Assembly (NCBI RefSeq): GCF_007676705.1
Contig: NZ_VEBF01000001.1
Location: forward strand, 434,001-498,000
Length of the DNA: 64,000 nucleotides
Direction of reading: 5' to 3'
Source of the DNA: Paenibacillus xylanexedens
Lineage (GTDB): Bacteria > Bacillota > Bacilli > Paenibacillales > Paenibacillaceae
Shown: in pieces, positions 19,001 through 26,800 of the stretch
Position numbering within the stretch: the stretch's first letter is position 1
Layout: each line of letters begins with the position of its first letter
The notes under the pieces: model-generated
What the model saw: only the letters and a program-made list of their open reading frames with translations
What the model was told of the DNA's origin: nothing
Database searches by the model: none
Position numbers and translations under genes: made by a program

Positions 19001-22000
19001 GCATTGGCTGTGTTCGCCGTTTTGACAAGTGAAATCTGCGGTTGTATGACCGGAGTCTGTGTTGTATTGGACGATGATGACCCCGAAAATGAACCGGATG
19101 TGAAACTGACCGTCGACTGATTGTTAATCTGCGAAGGGATCGGCATGGTAATCGTCACCTCAAAAGTTACGGTAACCTCGGCTCCTGGAGCCAACGTACC
19201 GATTGGAATGCCGGCGGTCGGATTGGAGAGCGGGAACGAAGTCCCGTTCACAATGACACTTCCGGGTACAAATGGGGTATTTGAAGGAAGAGGATTGACA
19301 TATACCACATTATTAACGGCTACTGTGCCGTTATTACGAATAACAGATGTGTATCGAATGACATCCCCGACTACGCCGTACTCTACATTGTCACTGTTGA
19401 CAATCGTAACATTGGGCAGAGACACTGGAATAGTGATGGTGTTCGATGACGAGAGACCGGCAACCGTTCTCCCACTTGGAAGCGTGTAGGCAAACGAAGC
19501 AACCACCTGATTCATTAACTGCCTTGCATCTGGCAAACTGGTAACTGTCGCAACAAACGTGACCGTTGCACTGGAGCCAGCGGCAATCTCTCCTAGACTG
19601 ATTCCCGTCTCCGGGCTAACCCCAGGTGTAGGTACGCCATTAATAATGACACTATTCGTACTGAATAATGCTCCTGCTGGAATGGGATCTGTCAAAGTAA
19701 CCGTCGCGGCAATATTTCCTGTATTGTTAATCTCGATGGTGTAATTATAGGAATCGCCTACCGTCAGACTCGTTGTACTTGCTGATTTCACCACTTGCAT
19801 CACGGGCAGGAATACAGGTGTATTTACCGTTATGGAAGAAGAAACACCATTAAAACTGCCTGACGTAAATGCTGCATTAGCCCGGTTACTAACCGAACCT
19901 GTGGATGGAACGGAATTCACTCTGGTCTGATAGGTCACAGTTATACTGTTTGAACTATTCAATGTACCCACTGCAATTCCCGTAATAGGGCTTGCGTTTA
20001 TAACAGCAGTTCCATTGATCGTGACACTACCCGAGACAAATTCCGAGCCGGATGGTGCATCTGAAATCACCAGATTTTGTACAGCACTAATTCCAGCGTT
20101 TGTTGCAACAACGGTATACGTAAGCACATCTCCTACTGTCGCATCCGGAGTGTTTATTGTTTTACTAATAGAAATATTGGGAGCCGATGCAGGTATACGA
20201 ACGATATTGGATAAGCTGCTGCCTGAGAGATTCCGTCCACTTGGAAGCTGGTACGTATAACTGGCAGTCCCTTGATTCTCCAGTGTCGGCGGAGTTGGGA
20301 TGGTGGTGAGAGTAGCGCGAAACCCCACTGTGGCAGTAGCCCCTGGCAGGAGACTGCCCAGCGCTATTCCGGTTAATGGGCTGGTTCCAGGACGCCCAGT
20401 ACCATTCACGGTTACCGAATCCGGGACAAATGTCAGCCCTGTCGGAATCGTATCAGTCACGTTCACTTGGGTCGCTATGTTCCCACTGTTCGTTACCACA
20501 AGTGTGTAGGTAAGCTGATCCCCCAGTGTCGCATTGGTTTGGCTCGCCGACTTTGTGATGCCGATAACCGCTTGGTATACAGGGGTTGTAATCGAGTTGG
20601 AGTTGGAAATGCCCGTGAACGAACCCGAGCTATAGGACACTACCGCGCGATTGACTAACGAACCCGAAGCAGGCATGGACTGCACATTCACCTGAAACGT
20701 CACTGTCGCAGAACTTCCGGCTGCCAATGTTCCTATAGAGATTCCACTGCTCGGATTAGCAGAGGGTACGACAGTCCCCCTTACAGTCGTACTGCCGGAA
20801 ACAAATGTTGCTCCAGCAGGTAGAGCATCTGTGAGTACCACATTGTTAATCACTTGGATGCCGCTATTGGTGGTCACTACGGTGTACGTGAACGTTTCCC
20901 CGACAGCAACATCGGTAACGGATGCTGATTTTACCGTGGTCACATTGGGCAATGTTACCGGGATCGTTAAGGTATTCGAGGCGATGTTTCCCGTGATTGT
21001 CCGACCATCAGGTGAATTGAAGGAATAAGAAGCCGTAGCCTGATCCACCAGCGTAGGAGGTGTGGGCAAACTTGTTACAAGTACCTGAAAGGTCACGGTA
21101 TTTGCACTTCCTGCCGCGAGGCTCCCCAGGTTAACGCCGGTAACCGGATTGGCGCCAGCAATCACATTTCCATTCAGCCGAAAGCTGCCTGCTACATATG
21201 AGCTACCACTTGGAATGTTATCCCTCAATGTAACGTTGGCAGCAACATTCCCTCCGTTGTTCACCTGGATTGTATAAGTTACCAGATCACCCACCGTGGC
21301 ATTAGTTGTACTCGCTGACTTCACAAGGGACAGGTTGGGTGAATATACAGTAAGGGTGGAATTATTAGACGGAATAACCCCTGTAATGATCGGTCCCCCT
21401 GCTACACTTTGAAATGTAAAGGCTGCATTGGCCGAATTCACCAGCTGCAGGATGTTTGCATCCTGACCGATGAGGGCTCGATAGGTTACAACGACACTGC
21501 TGGATAAACTTAATGAACCGAGCGGAATGCCTGCGGTCACATCGAGGGTTGGGCGGGGTATGCCAGCAACCGTGACACTGCCTGGAATAAAGGTAAGACC
21601 TGCAGGAAGTGAATCGGATAAGACTACACTGGCTGCACTCGCAGTACCTGCATTGGTGACGGTAACCGAATATAGAATACTATCCCCGGCAACTGAACCT
21701 GCGGCGACCGTTGCCTTAGCCAATGTAATCTTGGGCGCATTAATATCAACTTGAATCGCATTGGCGTTGACAATGTAGGCATCTCCCGATGTGGTTAACG
21801 TCAACACCGCAGACGACTGGTTGTTGATCAGTCTTGCCGACACATCCACATTGGTAATATCCCAGCCTTGACGTCCACCGATAATATTGGTGCCTGGAGC
21901 ACCATTGGTCTGATTTCGAGTACCGAAAGTACCTGTTGTATTAAGCGCTCCGGTATCTCCATTGATCTGAGATGCGAAAAAGTTCGCAGCCAGGTTGTTC

Positions 22001-22779
22001 GGTCCCGATAAGGCCACTGATGTTGCAGAGGTTGGTCCGAACAAAGCCTGATCTCCTGTACGATTCGCGTCGCCTTCCTGTGCACTGAATAGTGCTCTTC
22101 CTCCGAGTGCACCGGAGAGGGGAGTTGCGAATCCAGACAATGTGGTAACAACGGGTGGAGAAGTCGATTGGACAAGGACGGCGCCAGCACGTAATGACAT
22201 GTTCCGAAAAGGAAGATTCGGATTCTGATAAATAACGCCTAGTGTCCATCCGGCATGATTCGCTGTGGAATCATTCGTTATCACAATCGTTCCCACGACT
22301 GATCCGGTAATATATGTACCTGCTCCCCCATTTTGTACAAGTGTTGTGACATTGGCTGAACGTACATATCCTGCCGCATTGTTCCCAAGATCGAACTGAT
22401 TGTAGGTTGCCGGATCAGGTGTAACGCTGAATGAACCCGCTGGAGTGATCAACGTTACCGGATTGTTGATCGCAGCACTCAGATTGACCGATCCATTGAT
22501 ATAACTTCCGCCCCAGATTAATTCCGCATATAGTATGGTACTCCCCGCAGGAAGAACAAGGATCGCAGCGGAACTATTACTCTGGTACAAGTTCGTTGTT
22601 CCCAGCGGATACGTTCCGAAACGCACATCCGCATTGACAGTCGAAAATGCCCCAATGCTATCCTGTGTACCAGGCACTCCTAACGTTTCGGAGCGGCTTA
22701 GTCCGAGTGTATTACCAGTAAACGTAATTGCTCCCGTAGCATTGACGGATGAACGAACGACAAGAGGAATGGAATTCAC
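16069..22779 (-). CDS. Giant DUF11 tandem-repeat protein, first part
   Basis: 2,236 residues. Residues 1-350 form a unique beta-rich head (GAITFTGNTLGLS, LYAELIWGG). From about 350 there are fourteen full DUF11 domains of about 128 residues and a fifteenth that stops two-thirds through. After the first, they alternate strictly between type A (ending near PDGR, SNxLTxPV) and type B (ending VSFTSGxFSxxxxSNT). Shared core motifs are ATVGDxVTY, DxIPAGxxFVPxSV, PxxGIxLG and TVTF. Such arrays form long elastic stalks on surfaces. No signal peptide or sorting motif is seen, so export is unexplained; a spore-coat or appendage location is possible. GTG 22779 lies in the ribosome site; an ATT at 22770 is better spaced. 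Confidence 0.9.
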   Translation of the reverse strand: MNSIPLVVRSSVNATGAITFTGNTLGLSRSETLGVPGTQDSIGAFSTVNADVRFGTYPLGTTNLYQSNSSAAILVLPAGSTILYAELIWGGSYINGSVNLSAAINNPVTLITPAGSFSVTPDPATYNQFDLGNNAAGYVRSANVTTLVQNGGAGTYITGSVVGTIVITNDSTANHAGWTLGVIYQNPNLPFRNMSLRAGAVLVQSTSPPVVTTLSGFATPLSGALGGRALFSAQEGDANRTGDQALFGPTSATSVALSGPNNLAANFFASQINGDTGALNTTGTFGTRNQTNGAPGTNIIGGRQGWDITNVDVSARLINNQSSAVLTLTTSGDAYIVNANAIQVDINAPKITLAKATVAAGSVAGDSILYSVTVTNAGTASAASVVLSDSLPAGLTFIPGSVTVAGIPRPTLDVTAGIPLGSLSLSSSVVVTYRALIGQDANILQLVNSANAAFTFQSVAGGPIITGVIPSNNSTLTVYSPNLSLVKSASTTNATVGDLVTYTIQVNNGGNVAANVTLRDNIPSGSSYVAGSFRLNGNVIAGANPVTGVNLGSLAAGSANTVTFQVLVTSLPTPPTLVDQATASYSFNSPDGRTITGNIASNTLTIPVTLPNVTTVKSASVTDVAVGETFTYTVVTTNSGIQVINNVVLTDALPAGATFVSGSTTVRGTVVPSANPSSGISIGTLAAGSSATVTFQVNVQSMPASGSLVNRAVVSYSSGSFTGISNSNSITTPVYQAVIGITKSASQTNATLGDQLTYTLVVTNSGNIATQVNVTDTIPTGLTFVPDSVTVNGTGRPGTSPLTGIALGSLLPGATATVGFRATLTTIPTPPTLENQGTASYTYQLPSGRNLSGSSLSNIVRIPASAPNISISKTINTPDATVGDVLTYTVVATNAGISAVQNLVISDAPSGSEFVSGSVTINGTAVINASPITGIAVGTLNSSNSITVTYQTRVNSVPSTGSVSNRANAAFTSGSFNGVSSSITVNTPVFLPVMQVVKSASTTSLTVGDSYNYTIEINNTGNIAATVTLTDPIPAGALFSTNSVIINGVPTPGVSPETGISLGEIAAGSSATVTFVATVTSLPDARQLMNQVVASFAYTLPSGRTVAGLSSSNTITIPVSLPNVTIVNSDNVEYGVVGDVIRYTSVIRNNGTVAVNNVVYVNPLPSNTPFVPGSVIVNGTSFPLSNPTAGIPIGTLAPGAEVTVTFEVTITMPIPSQINNQSTVSFTSGSFSGSSSSNTTQTPVIQPQISLVKTANTANATVGDTVVYTVTVSNTGNLEANVTVTDTIPAATTFVPNSVVVSGVPQPGSTPAAGIPVGIVAAGATAVVTFAVVVDSLPSPQQLSNFATSSFTFTPPDGRTLTGSATSNTLTFPVSSPNVAVVKSTVSTAATVGDTVTYSILVTNSGIAPVNNIQFSDPIPAGASFVTGSVTVNGVAQPGANPAGGVPLGTLGPGTSATVTFSIRVDAIPPSDQLSNRSTVSFTSGTFSSTTFSNTVVTPVYQPILSAQKAASTQNATVGDTVSYTITVNNQGNFGAQINLTDNLPAGTILVPNSVIVNGQPLPAGDPATGIPAGNVAPGATTTITFSVVVDTLPSPQQLVNQASVALSYTLPDGRNITESVQSNVLTITVSAPDVDVVKSTTSTAVSVGDVVTYNIAVTNNGIATVNNVVFTDAVPTSTVLAPSGVFVDGVLRPDANPSTGITLGSIAPGATVTVVFSVQVTALPASAVLNNQSTVSFTSGAFSATTFSNTVTTPVYQPILSAVKTGDQTIATVGDTVVYSIAISNAGNYGASVTLTDTIPAGTELVPNSVIINGASAPGADPASGIPLGVVSTTTVVTFSVVIVTLPLSQSITNQASATYSYTLPDGRTLGGSITSNQLNIQVSAPNVSVVKTASVVDAVVGDTIVYEMVVTNEGIDPVNNIVLTDPISPAVTFVAGSVLVDGVPRGSANPALGIALGSLAPGASIAVSYAVLVNTLPTPPEVSSQSSVSFTSGVFSGAAYSNTVVTPIYQPIIAVTKTGSTSNATIGDTITYSFAIINSGNLAANLTLTDNIPNGAVLLPNSVLIDGIPQPGANPETGIVVGTIPPGGSVIVTVTLEVTVDSLPQDQQLTNQAVANYTFSPPDGRVLTGTVSSNVLVIPVSAPNVTVVKSTSAIDAVVGDVITYTIVVTNSGIEVVNNVVMVDPVPVGTVFVPGSVTVDGVPRPTGNPNTGITLGSIAAGASVTVTFRVEVVVI

Positions 22780-22964
22780 CTCCCCTTCAGCAAGAATTAC
22801 AATCCGATGGAACGGAGCCTTATAAGAGTCTATGAAGGTCCATTCAAAATTTGTATGTCCCTTCTCGGAAAGTTTTTGTCCTCTCTGTAATATTATGTAA
22901 GCTTAGTTCTCATGCTACGAATATAATGATTTGCGTTTTGTTCATCGTGAATTATAATCATCAT

Positions 22965-22987
22965 ATACGAGAGTAATTCTGTCGTAT
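22965..22987. promoter_or_regulatory. Inverted repeat upstream of diguanylate cyclase gene
   Basis: ATACGA (22965-22970) and TCGTAT (22982-22987) are separated by 11 bases, 26 bases before the start codon, in the divergent gap shared with the DUF11 gene. It could be an operator; no regulator is known. Confidence 0.3.
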
Positions 22988-23013
22988 CATTATGATGCAG
23001 TTAGCGGTGATAT

Positions 23014-24132
23014 ATGAAGAGTTTCAATACCCACAATAGCCACATTCCAACAGAATACGAATTCAAACATTCCAAATGGATCAAAAAAATGCTTTATGCC
23101 TACTGGATTGTCATTATTGCACATTTAGCCATTCAGATTGGCTGTTTCCTGTTTCTGGAGTATGATCGCACGCCTGCAGATTTCATAATAAATGTCCTGT
23201 TTTGGCCTACTGCGATCAGCAGTGCTTGTATTTTGATCGCGAGTTGGATTGATCGTCGTTTTAGTTCATTTTCCTTCTATGCCATGTCTGTAGCCAGTAC
23301 AGTTATCGCCTGGACAATTATTCATGTCAACTATGACATTCGGATTATATTAGCGATCTGCCTGTTACCCATCTTCGCTTCGGTGCTGTTCTTCAGTAAA
23401 AAGAGAGTCTGGATTGTCTTCCTGATGCAGATGACGGGTTACTTCCTGGTTCTGTTCGATCCAGTCTACCGACTATATCTATCTTCATTTGACATGGTAT
23501 CCATTCCGGCTTTTCTAATTCTAAGTACATATGTAGCGCAGGTTATCGTAACCAGTGGAGTCGAGGTGCTCGACGATCTTCAAGCCAGCATGCTTGCCAA
23601 GCAGGATCTTATTGTGCGAAATGCCATTATGACCAAACAGTCCAAAACAGATGGTTTAACCAACCTCTATAACCAAAGCTCCTTCAAGGATTATTATGAA
23701 AAAGCATTTGAGTACGCCAATAGTGGCATGAGTCTGCATCTGGCCCTGATCGATATTGATGATTTCAAATCCGTTAATGACACATATGGTCATCGGGTTG
23801 GAGACATTATTCTCGAAAAGGTGTCATTGATTATTCAGGAGAACATTACCTCAAGTGACATAGCAGCACGGTATGGGGGCGAAGAGTTCGCCTTATTGAT
23901 GTTTGAGCAGTCTTTCGAGCAGGCCTACGCTCTGGTGGAACAGATTCGTCAGAAGATTGCCCTGATGGGCCATCTGGAACTTGAAGGAGCTTCCATTACG
24001 GTGAGTATTGGCCTCAAAAGCTACAGTCCCAACCTAAGCAAAGACAAGTTGTTTGAGGAAGTGGATGCCTGTCTGTATGCAGCCAAACGAACGGGTAAAA
24101 ATAAAACCGTAACGTCCCTTGACCTGACATAG
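23014..24132 (+). CDS. Membrane diguanylate cyclase (GGDEF)
   Basis: 372 residues. Six hydrophobic segments lie within residues 27-185, then a short helix and a GGDEF domain from about 210 to 370. The active-site loop is GGEEF (288-292), an accepted active variant, and the metal-binding DIDDFKSVNDTYGH is intact. It should make cyclic di-GMP from two GTP. The RxxD product-inhibition site is absent (T at the Arg position, residue 279). The ribosome site is weak (AGCGGTG). No phosphodiesterase domain is present. A terminator follows. Confidence 0.9.
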   Translation: MKSFNTHNSHIPTEYEFKHSKWIKKMLYAYWIVIIAHLAIQIGCFLFLEYDRTPADFIINVLFWPTAISSACILIASWIDRRFSSFSFYAMSVASTVIAWTIIHVNYDIRIILAICLLPIFASVLFFSKKRVWIVFLMQMTGYFLVLFDPVYRLYLSSFDMVSIPAFLILSTYVAQVIVTSGVEVLDDLQASMLAKQDLIVRNAIMTKQSKTDGLTNLYNQSSFKDYYEKAFEYANSGMSLHLALIDIDDFKSVNDTYGHRVGDIILEKVSLIIQENITSSDIAARYGGEEFALLMFEQSFEQAYALVEQIRQKIALMGHLELEGASITVSIGLKSYSPNLSKDKLFEEVDACLYAAKRTGKNKTVTSLDLT

Positions 24133-24151
24133 CTCTTCTTGAAAAAACATC

Positions 24152-24204
24152 AAAAAAAGTTGTGCTGTACACCGAATTTACGGTTGTACAACACAACTTT
24201 TTTT
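24152..24204. terminator. Bidirectional terminator
   Basis: AAAAAAAGTTGTG (24152-24164) pairs with CACAACTTTTTTT, with an inner TGTAC/GTACA stem. It lies between the diguanylate cyclase and the converging unknown gene. Confidence 0.9.
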
Positions 24205-24269
24205 GGGTTTGCTTATGATCAATAGCCGATTTTCTCCCTAAATCTATACTTACAACTATGTCTGTATCA

Positions 24270-24791
24270 TCATTCCGCCCATTCCCAGCGATGGCGATTT
24301 TGTTCCAGCCTTGGATGCAGATCTTCAGACGATCCGTCGATGATCAGACGCAGTTCCTTGATCCAATCCTTAAAGGAATCGAACGAAGCGAACAGATTCG
24401 CCATCTCCACTGTCATATACAGAAAATGAGGAGCCGGGTATTCCGCAGTAATATGGCGTAGCGCGCTATCCACAGGCGTATATTTCTTTCTCTTGCCCTC
24501 CAGACCTTCCACACGTATGCGTAAGGTTGGATGTTCCCGCCGCCAATCATGCAGGCGGTCTTCTCTTTTGTAATATGCCTGAATCGGATCCCGGCTCATC
24601 CGCTTATATGTGCTTTCGTGTAATGGATATAGCACGAGTTGTATAAATGAACGAGTATCTACCGTTGCAGCGGCTCGTTCAAGTTGTTCATCGGTCACAT
24701 GTTCAAACGAGTCATAAAACGTCAGTGTCCCTTTATGGCTGGCCGCAGGCGGCTCAAACCCATAAGGTACCGATGCATATTTTCCAGACAT
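24270..24791 (-). CDS. Protein of unknown function
   Basis: A 173-residue soluble protein, rich in Arg, Glu, Trp and His. I do not recognise the family. Notable stretches are LVLYPLHESTYKRMSRDP, VEGLEGKRKKYTPVDSALRHI and FDSFKDWIKELRLIID. There is no signal peptide, membrane segment or cysteine. AGGAGG six bases before the ATG supports translation. It lies between two diguanylate cyclase genes and shares the direction of the second one (71 bases downstream of its stop), so it might be in the same transcript. Any link to cyclic di-GMP is only positional. Confidence 0.7.
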   Translation of the reverse strand: MSGKYASVPYGFEPPAASHKGTLTFYDSFEHVTDEQLERAAATVDTRSFIQLVLYPLHESTYKRMSRDPIQAYYKREDRLHDWRREHPTLRIRVEGLEGKRKKYTPVDSALRHITAEYPAPHFLYMTVEMANLFASFDSFKDWIKELRLIIDGSSEDLHPRLEQNRHRWEWAE

Positions 24792-24862
24792 TTCATTCCT
24801 CCTTGTCTATACACAGAATCATACAAAGGTGATTGGAATCACTCAGCTAATACTATTATATG

Positions 24863-26503
24863 CTAACTCCCCTGCTTCAACTCGGAATAAAATGTCATTC
24901 TATTCTTGCCTGCACGTTTCGATTCGTACAGAGCTTCATCCGCCATCCGGATAATCTCACTTGGGTTGCCGCTGTTGGTCGGATATTCAGCCCCTCCGAT
25001 ACTACATCCAATCTGAATTCGCTCGTATTCAATAATAAACGGCTTGTTCAGGCTTTGAATAATCGCTTCTGCATAAGCGCTGGCTTCCTCCTTCGGATGA
25101 TTTCCAACAGAGCGAAGTACAATCAGGAACTCATCTCCGCCCAAGCGAACCGTTATGCCCTTCTCCTGACCAAGAGCTGACAGACGCTGGGCCACTTTCT
25201 GTAGCAGAACATCTCCGACCTGATGTCCAAGTGTATCATTGACACGTTTGAATCCATCCAGATCCAGATAGAGAAAAGTCAGCGTATGATTTTCACTTTC
25301 GGTCTCCAAAGACTCTTCCAGATACACTTCAAGTGCAGTACGATTTGGCAGACTGGTCAACTGATCAAAATGTGCCAGATTCTGCATCACGACCAGCTCC
25401 GAGTCTTTATTCACAAGAGAGGTCACCATATCCCGAAGGGAACGGGACAACACTTCGATTTCCTTAATCCCTTTATTCTCGGGAATCTCAAGAGCGTCTC
25501 CTACTCGCAGTCGATTGGCTACTCTGGTGAGACGCACTATTGGGGCAGAGATCAGACGAGAAACAAACCAGCCAATAAGTGCAAATAGCAAGGTGACAGC
25601 AAGCCCTGCCCACACATTAAACCACATCAGATCAAATACAGAGGCAAATGCAGTAGACTTGACTTGACGAATGACTACGGTCCATCCTAATCCGGGATAA
25701 TCCAGGTGACCTTGGCTGTAGGCAAAACCTGTGACATAGTCATTTCCATCAGGCCATTTTTCAATGGACCAACTGCTTTTGTTAAGCTGAGCCTCTGCGA
25801 TACCGGGTAACATGAGCGGTTTACCGATCCATTCCTTAGGCCCCAGCAGTACCATATGTTCATTTTTGCTCACGATAAAGAACTCAATGTCCTTTTCCTC
25901 CCGCTTGAGCGGAGCAAGCACTGATTCCTCGACTTCCTTCGTCCAGGCCCAGCTTAAATGTGCAGCGAGCACACCTTGAATATGACCTTTGCTATCCTTT
26001 AAGGGAAAACTGATATCAACGAATTGTAACGGCTCCCCCGTTGGATTCGGAAGCAGCTTGGCAAGAAGCACTGCATTATGCACATCTCCAATAAATTTAC
26101 CCTTAATTCCCTCCTGATACACAGGTCTCTCCGATAAATTTTCACCAATCAAGATCCCATTCGTCGCGGCTAAAACTTTTCCTTTGGGGTCCATGAATCC
26201 AACCCATGAAAAAGAGGGAAAGCTATCTTGTAACTGATCGAGCAACATCTGAATCTCCGCAGGTATAAATCCATCTTCGAGTGCAGCCATTCGGCCCAGC
26301 AGGTCCAGCTCGCCAGCGCGAGCGGACATGAACCGATCCAGCTTGTCTGATGCCTGCGAGGCCGTGCCTGTAAGGGAGTGACCAATCTCTGTCTCTACAG
26401 CAACGAATGACATTTGGCTAAAAATAGACCCAATCGTCAGGGTAACCAGCAAGGATAAAACAGCGAAGATGACAGTGAGCACAGTTCTGATTTTGAATGA
26501 CAT
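24863..26503 (-). CDS. Diguanylate cyclase with Cache sensor and HAMP domain
   Basis: 546 residues. An N-terminal membrane helix (about 5-30) precedes an extracellular dCache-type sensor to about residue 280. A second helix and a HAMP domain follow (SAPIVRLTRVANRL...IKEIEVLSRSL), then a GGDEF domain over the last 170 residues. The signature GGDEF is canonical (RLGGDEFLIVL), with metal site DLDGFKRVNDTLGH. No inhibitory RxxD precedes it. It should couple an extracellular ligand to cyclic di-GMP synthesis. The first ATG (26515) overlaps the ribosome site; ATG 26503 follows GGAGG by five bases. The gene is divergent from the Mrp operon. Confidence 0.92.
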   Translation of the reverse strand: MSFKIRTVLTVIFAVLSLLVTLTIGSIFSQMSFVAVETEIGHSLTGTASQASDKLDRFMSARAGELDLLGRMAALEDGFIPAEIQMLLDQLQDSFPSFSWVGFMDPKGKVLAATNGILIGENLSERPVYQEGIKGKFIGDVHNAVLLAKLLPNPTGEPLQFVDISFPLKDSKGHIQGVLAAHLSWAWTKEVEESVLAPLKREEKDIEFFIVSKNEHMVLLGPKEWIGKPLMLPGIAEAQLNKSSWSIEKWPDGNDYVTGFAYSQGHLDYPGLGWTVVIRQVKSTAFASVFDLMWFNVWAGLAVTLLFALIGWFVSRLISAPIVRLTRVANRLRVGDALEIPENKGIKEIEVLSRSLRDMVTSLVNKDSELVVMQNLAHFDQLTSLPNRTALEVYLEESLETESENHTLTFLYLDLDGFKRVNDTLGHQVGDVLLQKVAQRLSALGQEKGITVRLGGDEFLIVLRSVGNHPKEEASAYAEAIIQSLNKPFIIEYERIQIGCSIGGAEYPTNSGNPSEIIRMADEALYESKRAGKNRMTFYSELKQGS

Positions 26504-26800
26504 TATTTCCTCCATTACACGGTGAAACCATCTTGCTTCTCAACATAACTATGCTGCAAACGGTACACGGGATGTCACCTAATCGTTTTCATCTTTATCG
26601 GAACTTCTGTGTTTTTTTATTATACATATCCATACAATATTATACTGAAATCTTCACCGTGTTTCTTCCATTCAAAGAATAGACACGATTCTGTATATAC
26701 ATACTTGGGTTATGAATATAGAGAGCAAGCATATCCTTTGAGGATTATGCGCCTGTATGTCACAGAGAGAGTAGTCGAAATACTAAACATTGGGGGTGTA

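Noticed and set aside
16853..20658. A series of plus-strand open frames antisense to the DUF11 gene
   Set aside because: They recur at the repeat period, lack ribosome sites and encode Val/Thr-rich shadows of the DUF11 codons.
16069..21730. CRISPR-like or satellite repeat array
   Set aside because: The periodicity is protein-level and diverged at the DNA level, with no short identical repeats and spacers.
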